DNA of 41,177 nt from Lentisphaerota bacterium (GTDB lineage Bacteria > Verrucomicrobiota > Lentisphaeria > Victivallales > Victivallaceae): contig SUWG01000024.1 of assembly GCA_015061625.1 (NCBI GenBank), forward strand, positions 1 through 41,177, read 5' to 3'. Shown here in pieces: positions 16,837 to 26,504 of the stretch (position 1 is its first letter; each line of letters opens with the position of its first letter). Made by a program: the position numbers and the translations under genes. The notes beneath the pieces were generated by a model. It was not told the DNA's origin, did no database searches, and worked only from the letters and a program-made list of their open reading frames with translations.

Positions 16837-18864
16837 TCAACGTTTTTTGCGCCACGCCAATGCTCCGGTCGGGCAGGCATTGATACATTCGCCGCACTCT
16901 TTGCATGAGAGCGGCAACCCCTGATCAAAGGCGGTACCGATGCAACTGGCAAAGCCGCGTTTCTGCAGAGAAAGCAAAGATTTATTGACTACTTCCTTGC
17001 AAATTTTCACACAGACACCGCATTTTATACATTTGCCCCGATCCTGAATGATTTCCGGGTGACGTACATCGTAAGAAGCACTCTGACGCATTCCGGAATA
17101 AGCATCGGTTTTGCATCCGGCATCACCGGAAAATTGCCGCAATTTGCAATCGTGTTTATCTGAACAACTGCATTCTATGCACCGCTTGCCCTCTTTGGTC
17201 AACTGGTCGGCAGTCATGGTGGCGCAGACCTCTTTGAAAGAATTTTTGCGTTCTTCGAGCGGAATATATGCAAGTTTTTCACGGGGATCCGTGGAAAGGT
17301 CATCACGCAAAACGACCAATTCATCCAAGGTCAGATCCTGCCATTTGCCGCGGGAAACGTTGATGGGATTTTCCGTTTCCACGGGGATATCCAGCAAATC
17401 GCGGGCGACTGCCATGGCGGCCTGCCGGCCGGAAGCGAGGGCTTCAACGACGGTGGCCGCGCCGGAAACGCAATCACCGGCACCGTAAATACGGTTTCCG
17501 GCACTTACCCGGTCATCCCCGACTGCCAGACAGCCGTAACGATCGACCGGGATTCCTGCCGGAGCGGCGGTTTTCTGACCGATGGCGGCGATAACGGTAT
17601 CGGCGGTGATCTCAAATTCACTGCCAACTTGCGGAACCGGTTTCCTTCTGCCGGAGGCATCCGGTTCGCCCAAAACCATCTGCTGACAGGTGAGAACCAG
17701 TTTGCCGTCACGTTTTTCCAATTTCACCGGAGCGGTAAGGAACTGGAAGTTGACACCCTCTTCTTTCGCTTCATGGATCTCAATTTTTTCAGCGGGCATT
17801 TCCGCTTCGGTGCGGCGGTAGATACAAGTCACATCCGGAGAACCGAGCCGGATACTGGTGCGCAGACAATCCATAGCGGTATTGCCGCCGCCGACGACGA
17901 GGACTTTACCCGGATTCGGGGCCTGACAATCATTTTCGATGACATTGCGCAAAAAGTCGATACCCGGAGTTGCCAGTTCTTCGCCTTCGCAACGCATACC
18001 GGAAGCCTGCCAGCAACCTATGGCGACGATAACGGCATCAAACTGTTTCTGCAATTCATCAAGCTGGATATCTTTGCCGAGAGTCTTGCCGAAAGAAAAT
18101 CCGATCCCCATTTTCTCAAAGTGGGCGATCTCTTTATCCAGCAGATTTTTGGGCAGACGGTATTCCGGGATGCCGTAACGGGTCATGCCGCCGGCTTTGG
18201 GCATTTGTTCAAAGATGACAGTTTGAATGCCTTTCAAACGCAGATAGTATGCGGCGGCAAGACCGGCAGGGCCGCCGCCGATGACGGCGACTTTTCTGCC
18301 GGTCAATTCCGGCAGATCTTCCATGTATGAATCATAGCAGACATCGGCGGCGAGCCGTTTGAATTCATTGATCGCCACCGGTTCGCCATTGACATTTCTG
18401 CGGCACTGTTTTTCGCAGAAACGGGGGCAGACCCGCCCGACGGTGATGGGCATGGGAATACGTTCTTTGATGATCGCCAGTGCGCCTTTAAAATCGCCGT
18501 TGGCGGCGGCTCTGACATATTCTTCCACAGCGGCGTGTGCCGGACAGGCGACGGTGCATGGAGCCTCACAATCTCCATTATGTTCACTTAAGAGCAGATT
18601 CAATGCGGTGCGGCGCATTTCGAGGACATCTGCGCCGGTCACATCGATATCCTGCCCGGCGGTGGGCATTGCGGAACATGAGGGCAGAAATTTTCCGGTC
18701 TTTTTGTCCTTTACCACACAGACGAAACAACTGGTGGTCTTGCTGATGCGTTTTTCTCCGCAAAGACCGGGGATATTGATGCCGTTGGCTTTGGCGACAT
18801 CCATTATCGTTTGACCGGCTTGGGCAACGACTGCTTTGCCGTCAAGGAAAAATTCGATACTCAT
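16837..18864 (-). CDS. NAD(P)H:acceptor oxidoreductase subunit with ferredoxin and GltD-like domains (StnC-like)
   Basis: A 675-residue iron-sulfur flavoprotein. Residues 1-75 form a plant-type [2Fe-2S] domain (Cys35, 46, 49, 63). Residues 90-180 carry the Cys-rich segment of GltD/NfnB-type proteins (C99, C103, C107, then RVCPRFCEKQC). A GltD-like FAD fold (GGGPAGL, 196-202) and a second Rossmann motif (VVGGGNTAMD) follow. The C-terminus has a Cys-rich linker (CIECSCSDKHDC) and two ferredoxin-type clusters (CIKCGVCVKIC, CKECGECINAC). With the two upstream NuoF- and NuoE-like genes this matches the Sporomusa-type Nfn (Stn) arrangement, an electron-bifurcating NADPH/NAD/ferredoxin transhydrogenase; that function is inferred. 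The ATG at 18864 overlaps the upstream stop (ATGA) and follows GGAGG. Confidence 0.82.
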   Translation of the reverse strand: MSIEFFLDGKAVVAQAGQTIMDVAKANGINIPGLCGEKRISKTTSCFVCVVKDKKTGKFLPSCSAMPTAGQDIDVTGADVLEMRRTALNLLLSEHNGDCEAPCTVACPAHAAVEEYVRAAANGDFKGALAIIKERIPMPITVGRVCPRFCEKQCRRNVNGEPVAINEFKRLAADVCYDSYMEDLPELTGRKVAVIGGGPAGLAAAYYLRLKGIQTVIFEQMPKAGGMTRYGIPEYRLPKNLLDKEIAHFEKMGIGFSFGKTLGKDIQLDELQKQFDAVIVAIGCWQASGMRCEGEELATPGIDFLRNVIENDCQAPNPGKVLVVGGGNTAMDCLRTSIRLGSPDVTCIYRRTEAEMPAEKIEIHEAKEEGVNFQFLTAPVKLEKRDGKLVLTCQQMVLGEPDASGRRKPVPQVGSEFEITADTVIAAIGQKTAAPAGIPVDRYGCLAVGDDRVSAGNRIYGAGDCVSGAATVVEALASGRQAAMAVARDLLDIPVETENPINVSRGKWQDLTLDELVVLRDDLSTDPREKLAYIPLEERKNSFKEVCATMTADQLTKEGKRCIECSCSDKHDCKLRQFSGDAGCKTDAYSGMRQSASYDVRHPEIIQDRGKCIKCGVCVKICKEVVNKSLLSLQKRGFASCIGTAFDQGLPLSCKECGECINACPTGALAWRKKR

Positions 18865-20576
18865 TGTTTGCCTCCTTTGGCAACTCTGGTTATGGCGTGT
18901 TTGGGGCAACTGTCCAGACAACTGTTGCAGCGGGTGCAAATAGCAGGATCGATCTCAAAATCGTCACTTATAGCATTTACCGGACAGGTTTTAATACAGA
19001 GTTTGCATTTTACGCATTTGTCTTTATCCAGAGCGATATCGACCAGAGCGTTGCACTGCATGGCCCGGCATTTGTGTTCGTTGACGTGTTCGAGATATTC
19101 GTCTTTGTAGAATCTCAAAGTCGCCAGCACCGGATTGGGAGCAGTCTGTCCCAGACCGCAGAGCGAACCGGCTTTGATTTTTTTACCGAGATCTTCGAGC
19201 AGTTCCAGATCGGCTTCACAGCCTTTTCCGGCGACGATGCGCTCCAGAATTTCATACATCCGGGTCGTGCCGATCCGGCAGAAAGTACATTTGCCGCAAC
19301 TTTCCCGGTGGGTGAAGTCGAGGAAGTATCTGGCGGTTTCCACCATACAGCGGTCACGGCCGATGACGATCATACCGCCGGATCCCATGATGGCACCCAG
19401 GGTGCGCAGGGAGTCGTAATCCACCGGAGTATCGAATAATTCGACCGGGATGCATCCGCCGGATGGGCCGCCGGTCTGAACGGCCTTGACATGGGCCGGA
19501 TCTGCCCCGCCGATCTCAAAGACGATCTCATTGAGAGTGGTTCCCATGGGAACTTCGACCAGTCCGGGGTATTTGAGGTCTCCGGCAAGGGCAAAAAGTT
19601 TGGTACCTTTGCCGCCTTCTGAACCGGTTTGGGCGAATTTTTCACCGCCTTCACGCAGAATTACCGGAATATTGCCGAATGTTTCCACGTTGTTGATCAT
19701 TGTCGGCTTATCCTGATACCCCCGGTCGGTGGGGAATGGCGGACGGAAACGTGGCATCCCGCGCTGACCTTCCAGCGAGGCGATCAGAGCGGTTTCCTCA
19801 CCGCAGACGAATGCTCCGGCACCCTCTTTGATGGAAATTTCCACGGTGCGGTCAGCGAAGACGTTGAGTTTTGCGGCGTTGATCTGTTCTATGGCGATTT
19901 TCAGATGCTTGATTGCCAGCGGATATTCTGCCCGGCAGTAGATTATCAATCGGCTTGCGCCGGTGGCATAGGCGGCGATGAGCATACCTTCCAACACCTG
20001 ATGGGGGACACTCTCCATCAGCGAGCGATCCATGAATGCTCCGGGGTCGCCCTCGTCTGCATTGCAGATGACGGTTTTGTCAAAACCGGGTTTGGCCGCG
20101 AGGAAACTCCACTTCATGCCGGTTGCAAATCCGCCGCCTCCGCGGCCGCGCAGACCGGAAATTTTTACTTCATCGATCACCTCTTGCGGAGTCATTGAAA
20201 GGGCTTTTTTCAATCCTTCATAACCGCCATTGGCGATGTAGTCATCCATGACCGTCGGCACGATGTGACCGGCCAGGGCGAGGACTTTGAGCAACTCTTT
20301 TTCTTTGCGCTTTGCGGGGATCTCGAAACGTCCGTTTTCGCCGAGAGCAAGGATGTTGGCGATGGATTTTTCATCGGCTTTGACATTGCCGTACATGACC
20401 GAGGAACCGTCATCCAGACACGCTTCTACCAATGGTTCTGCGTAACAGTGTCCGATACATCCGACTTCAGCAATGGGCAGGGAAGTGGCTTTTTTCAATG
20501 CTTCAAGCACGGCTTCGCCGCCGGCGGCGATGCCGCAACTGGCCAGACCGATATTAAGTTTGACGATATTGCTCAT
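18861..20576 (-). CDS. NuoF/HydB-like NADH-binding flavoprotein subunit (StnB-like)
   Basis: A 571-residue subunit in four parts. A thioredoxin-like [2Fe-2S] domain lies at 1-80 (GLASCGIAAGG, GCIGHCYAEP). An FMN/NADH-binding NuoF core follows (SGLRGRGGGGFATG, CNADEGDPGAFMDRS). An SLBB segment precedes the [4Fe-4S] motif SCGKCTFCRIG, and a C-terminal two-cluster ferredoxin holds CVKCKLCIKTC and CTRCNSCLDSC. Such subunits are the NADH module of bifurcating hydrogenases, formate dehydrogenases and transhydrogenases. No catalytic [FeFe]-hydrogenase subunit is encoded here, which argues for the transhydrogenase reading. It overlaps both neighbours by 4 bp (ATGA), so stoichiometric translation is likely. 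Confidence 0.88.
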   Translation of the reverse strand: MSNIVKLNIGLASCGIAAGGEAVLEALKKATSLPIAEVGCIGHCYAEPLVEACLDDGSSVMYGNVKADEKSIANILALGENGRFEIPAKRKEKELLKVLALAGHIVPTVMDDYIANGGYEGLKKALSMTPQEVIDEVKISGLRGRGGGGFATGMKWSFLAAKPGFDKTVICNADEGDPGAFMDRSLMESVPHQVLEGMLIAAYATGASRLIIYCRAEYPLAIKHLKIAIEQINAAKLNVFADRTVEISIKEGAGAFVCGEETALIASLEGQRGMPRFRPPFPTDRGYQDKPTMINNVETFGNIPVILREGGEKFAQTGSEGGKGTKLFALAGDLKYPGLVEVPMGTTLNEIVFEIGGADPAHVKAVQTGGPSGGCIPVELFDTPVDYDSLRTLGAIMGSGGMIVIGRDRCMVETARYFLDFTHRESCGKCTFCRIGTTRMYEILERIVAGKGCEADLELLEDLGKKIKAGSLCGLGQTAPNPVLATLRFYKDEYLEHVNEHKCRAMQCNALVDIALDKDKCVKCKLCIKTCPVNAISDDFEIDPAICTRCNSCLDSCPKHAITRVAKGGKQ

Positions 20577-21025
20577 TTTGCGGCATACTCCTTGAGGATC
20601 TTCATCATGGTTTTGCGGTCGAGTTTACCGTGGACACGGCCGTTGACGCTCATCACCGGGGCAAGACTGCAGCAGCCGAGACAGGCGACTGTTTCCAGAG
20701 AAAAGACGCCATCCGGGGCAGTTTGACCGGGTTTGAGTTTCAGTTCCTGGTGGAGCCATTCATGGATGAGCGGTGCGCCTTTGAGGTGACAGGCGGTACC
20801 GTCACAGACTGATATCTTATATTTGCCGGGTTTGACTCTTTTGAATTGGGCATAGAATGAAACCACGCCTTCCACATCGGCTTCCGGACGGTTGAAATAC
20901 TCTGCGGCGGCCCGGAGACCGTCAGCGGAAATATATCCTTCGGTGGCCTGAAGCAACTGCAGACCTTTGATCAGGTTGCCCGGATCATCGGGAATGGTTT
21001 TCAGAAAATCATATTCTTTTTTCAT
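20573..21025 (-). CDS. NuoE-like thioredoxin-fold [2Fe-2S] subunit (StnA-like)
   Basis: This 150-residue protein has the four NuoE cluster ligands: Cys74 and Cys79 (CDGTAC), Cys115 and Cys119 (CLGCC). The helical N-terminus (LQLLQATEGYIS) is also typical. It carries electrons between the NuoF-like subunit and its partners. The start has AAGGAT 9 bp upstream. It begins 43 bp after hydF stops, with no terminator between, and overlaps the next gene by 4 bp. Confidence 0.9.
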   Translation of the reverse strand: MKKEYDFLKTIPDDPGNLIKGLQLLQATEGYISADGLRAAAEYFNRPEADVEGVVSFYAQFKRVKPGKYKISVCDGTACHLKGAPLIHEWLHQELKLKPGQTAPDGVFSLETVACLGCCSLAPVMSVNGRVHGKLDRKTMMKILKEYAAK

Positions 21026-21068
21026 AACGAATATCCTTGCTTTTGGGGTAAGGGGTTAACCTTATAAT

Positions 21069-22340
21069 TTACATCATCTTTGACATTCTGTCAAGTTCAT
21101 TGCGGTACATTTGCAATGCTTCCGGGAATGGGGATAGCACTTTTTCGATCACCCCTTTGCAGCTGGCGATGCACATTCCGTAATTGCATACCGGCACACC
21201 GGCATTGCGGGCGGCGCGCAGACGGTTGAGCATGGCGCGGCGGTTGAGCATACATCCGCCGCAGTGGATGAGCAGTTGATAGTTTTGCAAATCTTCCGGA
21301 TAATCTGCTCCGGAAGCAAAATCGATCTTTATGCCGGGGAATTTTTTTTGCAGAAGTCCGGGGATCTGTACTTTGCCGATATCATTTTCTCCGGCGTGAT
21401 GGGTACACGCTTCGGCGATGAGGACTTTGTTGCCCGGTTTCAGAAAATTTATTGCGGCGCATCCGGAAGCAAATTCCACGATATCGCCTTTAGCTCTGGA
21501 CATCAATATTGAGAATGTCGTTTGCGGGATATCAGCCGGAGTGGTGGCGATCATTTTATCCACCACCTGTGAATCACAAACGGCCAGTGCGGGTTTTGCA
21601 TTGAGTTTATGGTATATTTCCGGGAAGGCATCTTCTCTGGCAACGACTGCGACCGCGTGACCGTCAAGAATATCCCGTATAGCGGTTACTTCCGGCATGA
21701 TCAACCGTCCTTTGGGAGCCTGTGAATCGATCGGGGTCATCAGCACGACCAGCGAATTTTCCGGAATAAGATCGTTGAGAAAGGGGGGAGTGGTCAGTGA
21801 TTCCGGCAGTTTTTCCATCAAAACCGGGGTGAGTTTATCCAGGAAAGAACTGCGCTGATCCAGATTGGCGGCACACACTGTAACCGGAGCTGTGCCGCAT
21901 TGTTCTTTTATCAGAGCCAAAAATTTTTCATCCGGCATATCATGGTGAAAATTCACCACGGGAATGACCGGTATCTTCCTTTCATCGGCAAGGGCGATCA
22001 CAGAAAGTTCACAGTTGTCCCACAGACCGGGAGTAATGGCTAAAATCACCGCATCGGCTCTTTCAATGGCCCGGCGGGTTCCGGCGGTGCGTTGTGAACC
22101 GAGAGGGGAATCATCATCCACACCGGCGGTATCCAGCAGCACGACCGGCCCCAGCGGGCGCAATTCCATAACTTTTTCCACGACATCGGTGGTGGTACCT
22201 CTTTCCGGCGAAGTGATTGCCGCGGATTGACCGGAAATCAGATTGAGCAACGTGGATTTCCCGGCATTTATCCGGCCGCAGATGGCTAATTGTAAACGCA
22301 GTGATTTGGGTGTGGTATCCATAGAGATGTTATTTTTCAT
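21069..22340 (-). CDS. hydF: [FeFe]-hydrogenase maturation GTPase HydF
   Basis: HydF is the scaffold that loads the 2Fe subcluster into [FeFe]-hydrogenase. The 423-residue product has a GTPase domain (P-loop GRINAGKS at 22-29, GTTT at 48-51, switch DTAG at 70-73) and the HydF cluster ligands: Cys312-x-His314 in EACTHH and HCGGC (His359, Cys360, Cys363). Its presence implies HydE, HydG and a hydrogenase elsewhere, since none is in this window. It has its own promoter and is the first gene of the long minus-strand run. Confidence 0.93.
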   Translation of the reverse strand: MKNNISMDTTPKSLRLQLAICGRINAGKSTLLNLISGQSAAITSPERGTTTDVVEKVMELRPLGPVVLLDTAGVDDDSPLGSQRTAGTRRAIERADAVILAITPGLWDNCELSVIALADERKIPVIPVVNFHHDMPDEKFLALIKEQCGTAPVTVCAANLDQRSSFLDKLTPVLMEKLPESLTTPPFLNDLIPENSLVVLMTPIDSQAPKGRLIMPEVTAIRDILDGHAVAVVAREDAFPEIYHKLNAKPALAVCDSQVVDKMIATTPADIPQTTFSILMSRAKGDIVEFASGCAAINFLKPGNKVLIAEACTHHAGENDIGKVQIPGLLQKKFPGIKIDFASGADYPEDLQNYQLLIHCGGCMLNRRAMLNRLRAARNAGVPVCNYGMCIASCKGVIEKVLSPFPEALQMYRNELDRMSKMM

Positions 22341-22363
22341 TCTTTATCAGGTTGTTTGCGCAT

Positions 22364-22392
22364 AATATACCATCAGAGGGAGACTCTTGAAA
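22364..22392 (-). promoter_or_regulatory. Promoter of hydF and the downstream operon
   Basis: Minus strand: TTTCAA (22392-22387), 17-bp spacer, TATATT (22369-22364), ending 23 bp before the hydF ATG. This would drive the tightly packed genes down to 8946. Confidence 0.65.
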
Positions 22393-22443
22393 GGGCAAAA
22401 GCGGAAAAAATCAAGAAAAAACGTAATAATCGGCAAAAAATGT

Positions 22444-22472
22444 GTGCAAAAAGCAGATTTGTGTGTTATATT
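22444..22472 (+). promoter_or_regulatory. Candidate promoter of rhaA
   Basis: GTGCAA (22444-22449), 17-bp spacer, TATATT (22467-22472). The -35 is poor, which would fit dependence on an activator (inference). A short inverted repeat CTGTTATACAG (22477-22487) lies near the predicted start site. Confidence 0.45.
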
Positions 22473-22537
22473 GTATCTGTTATACAGTTCAATAAGGCAG
22501 AAATACTGTAAAAAATATACAATGGAGGAGCAGAATT

Positions 22538-23776
22538 ATGTCCAAATGTTTTGAAATGGCCAAAGAGTGCTACGCCGCACTCGGAGTTGATGTGGAAGCG
22601 GCGATCGCCCGTCTGGATGAAATCCCGGTCAGTCTGCATTGCTGGCAGGGAGATGATGTCGCCGGATTTGAAAATTCCGGTTCCCTTGATGGCGGTCTGG
22701 CGGTCACCGGAAACTATCCCGGCAGAGCCCGCAATGCTGAAGAGTTGCGGGGCGATATCGCTGAAATGCTGAAACTTGTTCCCGGTAAAAAACGGTTGAA
22801 TCTGCACGCCATTTACGCCGAAACCAATGGCAAAGTCGAGCGTAATGAACTTGAGCCGTGCCATTTCGCCAATTGGCTGGCTTTTGCCAAAGAGCAGAAT
22901 ATCGGTTTGGATTTCAACCCGACCTGCTTTGCTCACCCGCTGGCCACCAACGGCACATTGACCAGTGCTGATGCCGGAGTCCGCAAATTCTGGATCGAAC
23001 ACGCCATTGCCTGCCGCAAGATCGCCGCATATTTCGGTAAAGAATTGGATAACACCTGTGTTACCAACATCTGGATCCCAGACGGTTCCAAAGATACTCC
23101 ATATGACCGTCTGGCTCCCCGTAAACGGCTGATGGAATCTCTGGATGCCATCCTGGCGGAAAAGATCGATCCCAAATACAATCTGGATGCGGTGGAAAGC
23201 AAACTTTTCGGTATCGGTGCTGAAAGTTGCACCTATGGTTCCAACGAGTTTTACATGGGATATGCAGTGAGCCGTGGCATTCTGCTCTGTCTGGATGCCG
23301 GTCACTTCCACCCGACAGAAGTTATTTCCGACAAAATTTCCAGTGCATTGCTTTATCTGGATGATATTCTGCTCCACGTTTCCCGCGGAGTCCGCTGGGA
23401 TAGTGACCATGTGGTTTGCTGGGATGGTGAATTGCAGGCCATCGCTTCCGAAATCGTCCGTCACGGTTTTGAGAAACGTGTTCACATCGGTCTGGACTAC
23501 TTTGATGCATCCATCAACCGTCTGGCCGCGTGGAGCATCGGTGCGCGCAATATGTATAAAGCGTTGCTTTTCGCCCTGCTCGAACCTGCCAAACTGCTGG
23601 CCGATGCTGAAAATTCCGGTGATCTTTCCAGCCGCCTGATGCTGATGGAAGAACTCAAGAGCCTGCCTTTCGGTGCGGTTTGGAAAGAGTATTGCGACCG
23701 TAATGGAGTTCCCTGCGGCATGGCGGTCATGGATAAGATCAAAGATTACGAAAAAGCCGTTTTGAGCAAACGTTAA
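22538..23776 (+). CDS. rhaA: L-rhamnose isomerase
   Basis: RhaA converts L-rhamnose to L-rhamnulose, the first step of rhamnose catabolism. The 412-residue protein matches the family over its length: [10 protein letters not shown] near residue 35, [27 protein letters not shown] and the metal-site segment [11 protein letters not shown], then DSDHVV. A strong AATGGAGGAG ribosome-binding site precedes the ATG. The rhamnulokinase and aldolase genes are not adjacent. folE follows after 3 bp, an unexpected co-transcription partner. A continuous reverse-strand frame across this gene is a codon-bias shadow. Confidence 0.93.
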   Translation: MSKCFEMAKECYAALGVDVEAAIARLDEIPVSLHCWQGDDVAGFENSGSLDGGLAVTGNYPGRARNAEELRGDIAEMLKLVPGKKRLNLHAIYAETNGKVERNELEPCHFANWLAFAKEQNIGLDFNPTCFAHPLATNGTLTSADAGVRKFWIEHAIACRKIAAYFGKELDNTCVTNIWIPDGSKDTPYDRLAPRKRLMESLDAILAEKIDPKYNLDAVESKLFGIGAESCTYGSNEFYMGYAVSRGILLCLDAGHFHPTEVISDKISSALLYLDDILLHVSRGVRWDSDHVVCWDGELQAIASEIVRHGFEKRVHIGLDYFDASINRLAAWSIGARNMYKALLFALLEPAKLLADAENSGDLSSRLMLMEELKSLPFGAVWKEYCDRNGVPCGMAVMDKIKDYEKAVLSKR

Positions 23777-23779
23777 GTT

Positions 23780-24325
23780 ATGGATATGCAAAAAAACATC
23801 CGGGAGATCCTCGTCGAATTGGGCGAGGACCCCGAACGTGAAGGTCTGATCAAAACCCCGGAAAGGGTGGATCGCAGTTTGCGTTTTCTGACCAGAGGCT
23901 ACCGCCAGAATATCGAAGAAGTGGTCAATGGTGCGCTTTTTGAGGCGGAATCCGACGATATGGTCATCGTGCGTGATATTGAATTTTTCAGTATGTGTGA
24001 ACATCATATGCTGCCGTTTTTCGGCAAGTGTCATGTCGGTTACATTCCGCAGGGAAAGATCATCGGGGTCAGCAAAATCGCCCGTATCGTCGATATGTTT
24101 TCCAGAAGATTGCAGGTGCAGGAGCGGTTGACCAAAGAGATCGCTCATGCGTTGCAGGATATTCTGGGAGCCGAGGGCGTCGGCGTGGTGATGGATGCCC
24201 GCCATCTGTGTATGCAAATGCGCGGAGTGGAGAAGCAGAATTCGGTGATGACCACCAGTTCCATGCTGGGCAGTTTCCGCCGTGAATTGGCGACCCGCAA
24301 CGAATTTACCCGGTTGATCCGATGA
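23780..24325 (+). CDS. folE: GTP cyclohydrolase I
   Basis: FolE converts GTP to dihydroneopterin triphosphate, opening folate or queuosine synthesis. The 181-residue product has the zinc ligands Cys73 and His76 (MCEHHMLPF) and Cys144 (HLCMQMRGV), plus the conserved GKCHVGYIP and GLSK-like [10 protein letters not shown]. It starts 3 bp after rhaA without an obvious ribosome-binding site (ATG at 23780 or 23786), which suggests translational coupling. It overlaps dtd by 4 bp. Confidence 0.95.
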   Translation: MDMQKNIREILVELGEDPEREGLIKTPERVDRSLRFLTRGYRQNIEEVVNGALFEAESDDMVIVRDIEFFSMCEHHMLPFFGKCHVGYIPQGKIIGVSKIARIVDMFSRRLQVQERLTKEIAHALQDILGAEGVGVVMDARHLCMQMRGVEKQNSVMTTSSMLGSFRRELATRNEFTRLIR

Positions 24326-24789
24326 GAGCATTGATCCAGAGGGTGAAAGAAGCATCGGTCATCGCCGATGGTGAAGCGACCGGAAGCATCGGGCAGGGAT
24401 TGCTGGTGCTTCTGGGGGTTGCTCCCGGCGATGACAGTGAGATCGCCGCTTATCTGGCTGAAAGGTGCGCCACGCTGCGCATCTTTGAGGATGAAAATGG
24501 GAAAATGAACCGCTCACTGTTGGATATTTCCGGCAGTATGCTGGTCATTTCCCAATTTACACTTTTTGCTGATACCACTCAAGGCCGCCGACCTTATTTC
24601 GGCAATGCTGCGCCGCCGGATTTGGCAGATGAGTTGTATGAAAAATTCAAAGGATATGCCGCCGGATTTGTTCCGGTGCAATGCGGCAAGTTCGGGGCGG
24701 ATATGCAAGTATCTCTTTGCAACGACGGCCCGGTTACGATCATGCTGGAAGCAATCCGTAATGCTTCCGGAAAAATCACTCTGATCTAA
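24322..24789 (+). CDS. dtd: D-aminoacyl-tRNA deacylase
   Basis: Dtd removes D-amino acids (and glycine mischarged on tRNA-Ala) from tRNA. The 155-residue protein carries both family motifs, SQFTLFAD (77-84) and NDGPVTIML (134-142), the latter holding the Gly-cisPro pair of the active site. The ATG overlaps the folE stop (ATGA). Its TAA stop overlaps the stop of the convergent permease gene by 4 bp. Confidence 0.95.
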   Translation: MRALIQRVKEASVIADGEATGSIGQGLLVLLGVAPGDDSEIAAYLAERCATLRIFEDENGKMNRSLLDISGSMLVISQFTLFADTTQGRRPYFGNAAPPDLADELYEKFKGYAAGFVPVQCGKFGADMQVSLCNDGPVTIMLEAIRNASGKITLI

Positions 24790-26393
24790 AGCAAATAAGC
24801 CAAAACAGAGGCCAACAGGGCCATTATTGCCGCCGGTATCAGATTGAGCAGAATCAACTTTCCCTCTTTTCCGGCGGCATTTACCGTTGCGCAGGCGGCT
24901 ATTACTCCGCTTATCCGGATCATACTGCCCAGACCGCCGCCGATATTCTGCAATGCCACGGTCAATTCCGGAGCGAAATCCAAAACGATAGCGGTGTGAA
25001 ATTGCAACGGAGCAAAAAGAATATTCGATACGGTGCATGAACCGGCAAAGAATGTCCCCAGAATGCCGATAAACGGTGAGGCGATCAAATATCCCCGGCC
25101 GGTCAACCTGGCTGTGGAATCGGCAATGCAGTTGAGCATACCCGGTATACCGGCATCGTTATCGGTTGAAAACACCATGATTTGCACTACCGCCACACTG
25201 GCGGCAATGGCAATGGCAGGCAAACTTACCTGGTTGAACGTTTTTTTCCAGGTGGCAACGGTTTCTTTGGCAGGAATTTTCCAAAGTAAACCGCTGATGA
25301 CGGCGATGATGGTAATAGGTATCAGACCGGGGTTATTCAATATGCTCCACACCGCGCCGCTGCCGGAAACATGGAACATATCCGGCAGGGTGATTTTTAC
25401 TTGTGCGAGCCATCCGGCAAAGGGCAGGGCGGGGATCCGCAGGATCAGGAGCAAAACCGCCATTGATAAGTAAGGCATCCACGCCTGAACCGGGGAAATT
25501 GAGTTGTTACCGATTGGATTTTCCGGAAGCGGGGCCGGGGCGGGAGCGGCAAAATCCCAAACATATTCCGGGACAAATACGCCTTTTTTGATCATCAGTA
25601 AAGTCAGCGGCAATCCGACGATAGCCCCGGTCATAGATGGCAGTTCAGTTCCCAGATAAATGGCCGTCAACCGCCACGGAATGATATATGCCGCTGCCGA
25701 AAAGAGAGCCAATGGAATGATTTCCACGATTGAGCGCAATTTGCGTTGACCGCCATTTAAGATAATCATGAATGCAATGGCGAAAAGGGGCAGAAATAAA
25801 CCGGAAATCCCGGATATCAACGTCATTTTATCCAGCATTCCGGCGTTGAAAGCCGCTTGTTCCATACCATTGGCGGCAACTTGACCGGCGACACAATTCA
25901 TGGCAGTTTGAGCCGGTATGCCAACTGCGCCGAAAGGTACGGGCAAAGTGTTGCAGATCAATGCGGTGCCTACTGCAATGACCGGCGGGAAACCCAATCC
26001 GGCAAGCAGTGGAGCCGCCAGTGCCGGAGCCGCCCCGAAGCCGGATGCTCCTTCCACAAAGCCGCTGAAAAGCCACGCAATGACGATGACCTGTATCCGG
26101 CGGTCTTTGCTGATGCGGGAAAACGAGGCGTTGATGGTTTTTATTGCTCCGCTTTGGCGCAAGACGTTGAGCAGTAAAATCGCCCCGGATATGATAAAAA
26201 TGATATCCAGTGATTTGAAAATCCCCTGTATCGTGGCTGCCATAATTTCCGGGATCGCCATTTTCCAGACCGATCCGGCGAAAATTGCGGTCAACAGCCA
26301 CGCCGCCGGCATCGCTTTGCCGGGGGCGATTTTGAATTTACACATCATGACCAATGCCGCCGCGATCGGCAGCAAGGCGACAATTACCAACAT
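24786..26393 (-). CDS. L-lactate permease family transporter (LctP-like)
   Basis: A 535-residue polytopic membrane protein with about 12-14 hydrophobic segments. It matches the LctP family: [39 protein letters not shown] and the C-terminal [13 protein letters not shown] and [11 protein letters not shown] segments. Family members import lactate or glycolate with protons. The actual substrate here is not shown by context, since no lactate dehydrogenase lies nearby. The ATG has AGGAAAG upstream and its own promoter directly after the symporter's terminator. The stop overlaps the dtd stop from the opposite strand. Confidence 0.88.
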   Translation of the reverse strand: MLVIVALLPIAAALVMMCKFKIAPGKAMPAAWLLTAIFAGSVWKMAIPEIMAATIQGIFKSLDIIFIISGAILLLNVLRQSGAIKTINASFSRISKDRRIQVIVIAWLFSGFVEGASGFGAAPALAAPLLAGLGFPPVIAVGTALICNTLPVPFGAVGIPAQTAMNCVAGQVAANGMEQAAFNAGMLDKMTLISGISGLFLPLFAIAFMIILNGGQRKLRSIVEIIPLALFSAAAYIIPWRLTAIYLGTELPSMTGAIVGLPLTLLMIKKGVFVPEYVWDFAAPAPAPLPENPIGNNSISPVQAWMPYLSMAVLLLILRIPALPFAGWLAQVKITLPDMFHVSGSGAVWSILNNPGLIPITIIAVISGLLWKIPAKETVATWKKTFNQVSLPAIAIAASVAVVQIMVFSTDNDAGIPGMLNCIADSTARLTGRGYLIASPFIGILGTFFAGSCTVSNILFAPLQFHTAIVLDFAPELTVALQNIGGGLGSMIRISGVIAACATVNAAGKEGKLILLNLIPAAIMALLASVLAYLL

Positions 26394-26427
26394 ATTGTTT
26401 GCTTTCCTGACTGAATCATTTCCCTAT

Positions 26428-26456
26428 AATATAATCCGCCACACACTCAAAATCAA
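26428..26456 (-). promoter_or_regulatory. Promoter of the lactate-permease-like gene
   Basis: Minus strand: TTGATT (26456-26451), 17-bp spacer, TATATT (26433-26428), 35 bp before the ATG. The -35 box directly adjoins the U-tract of the preceding terminator, so termination and re-initiation are packed into about 60 bp. Confidence 0.7.
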
Positions 26457-26457
26457 G

Positions 26458-26489
26458 AAAAAAGCCGCCGGAAATTCAATTCCGGCGGC
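26458..26489 (-). terminator. Intrinsic terminator of the sodium:solute symporter gene
   Basis: A perfect 10-bp stem (GCCGCCGGAA, 26464-26473, with 26480-26489), a 6-nt loop, and on the minus strand a following TTTTTT. It lies 15 bp after the symporter stop. Confidence 0.93.
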
Positions 26490-26504
26490 GGATGGGCGGA
26501 GAAA

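Noticed and set aside
16837-21025. An electron-bifurcating [FeFe]-hydrogenase (HydABC) operon
   Set aside because: No subunit contains the H-cluster motifs. The third gene carries a GltD-like flavoprotein module instead, so a transhydrogenase-type complex fits better.
22466-24355. 629-codon reverse-strand frame opposite rhaA and folE
   Set aside because: It mirrors two clear plus-strand genes and has no family features. Long antisense frames here come from codon bias.
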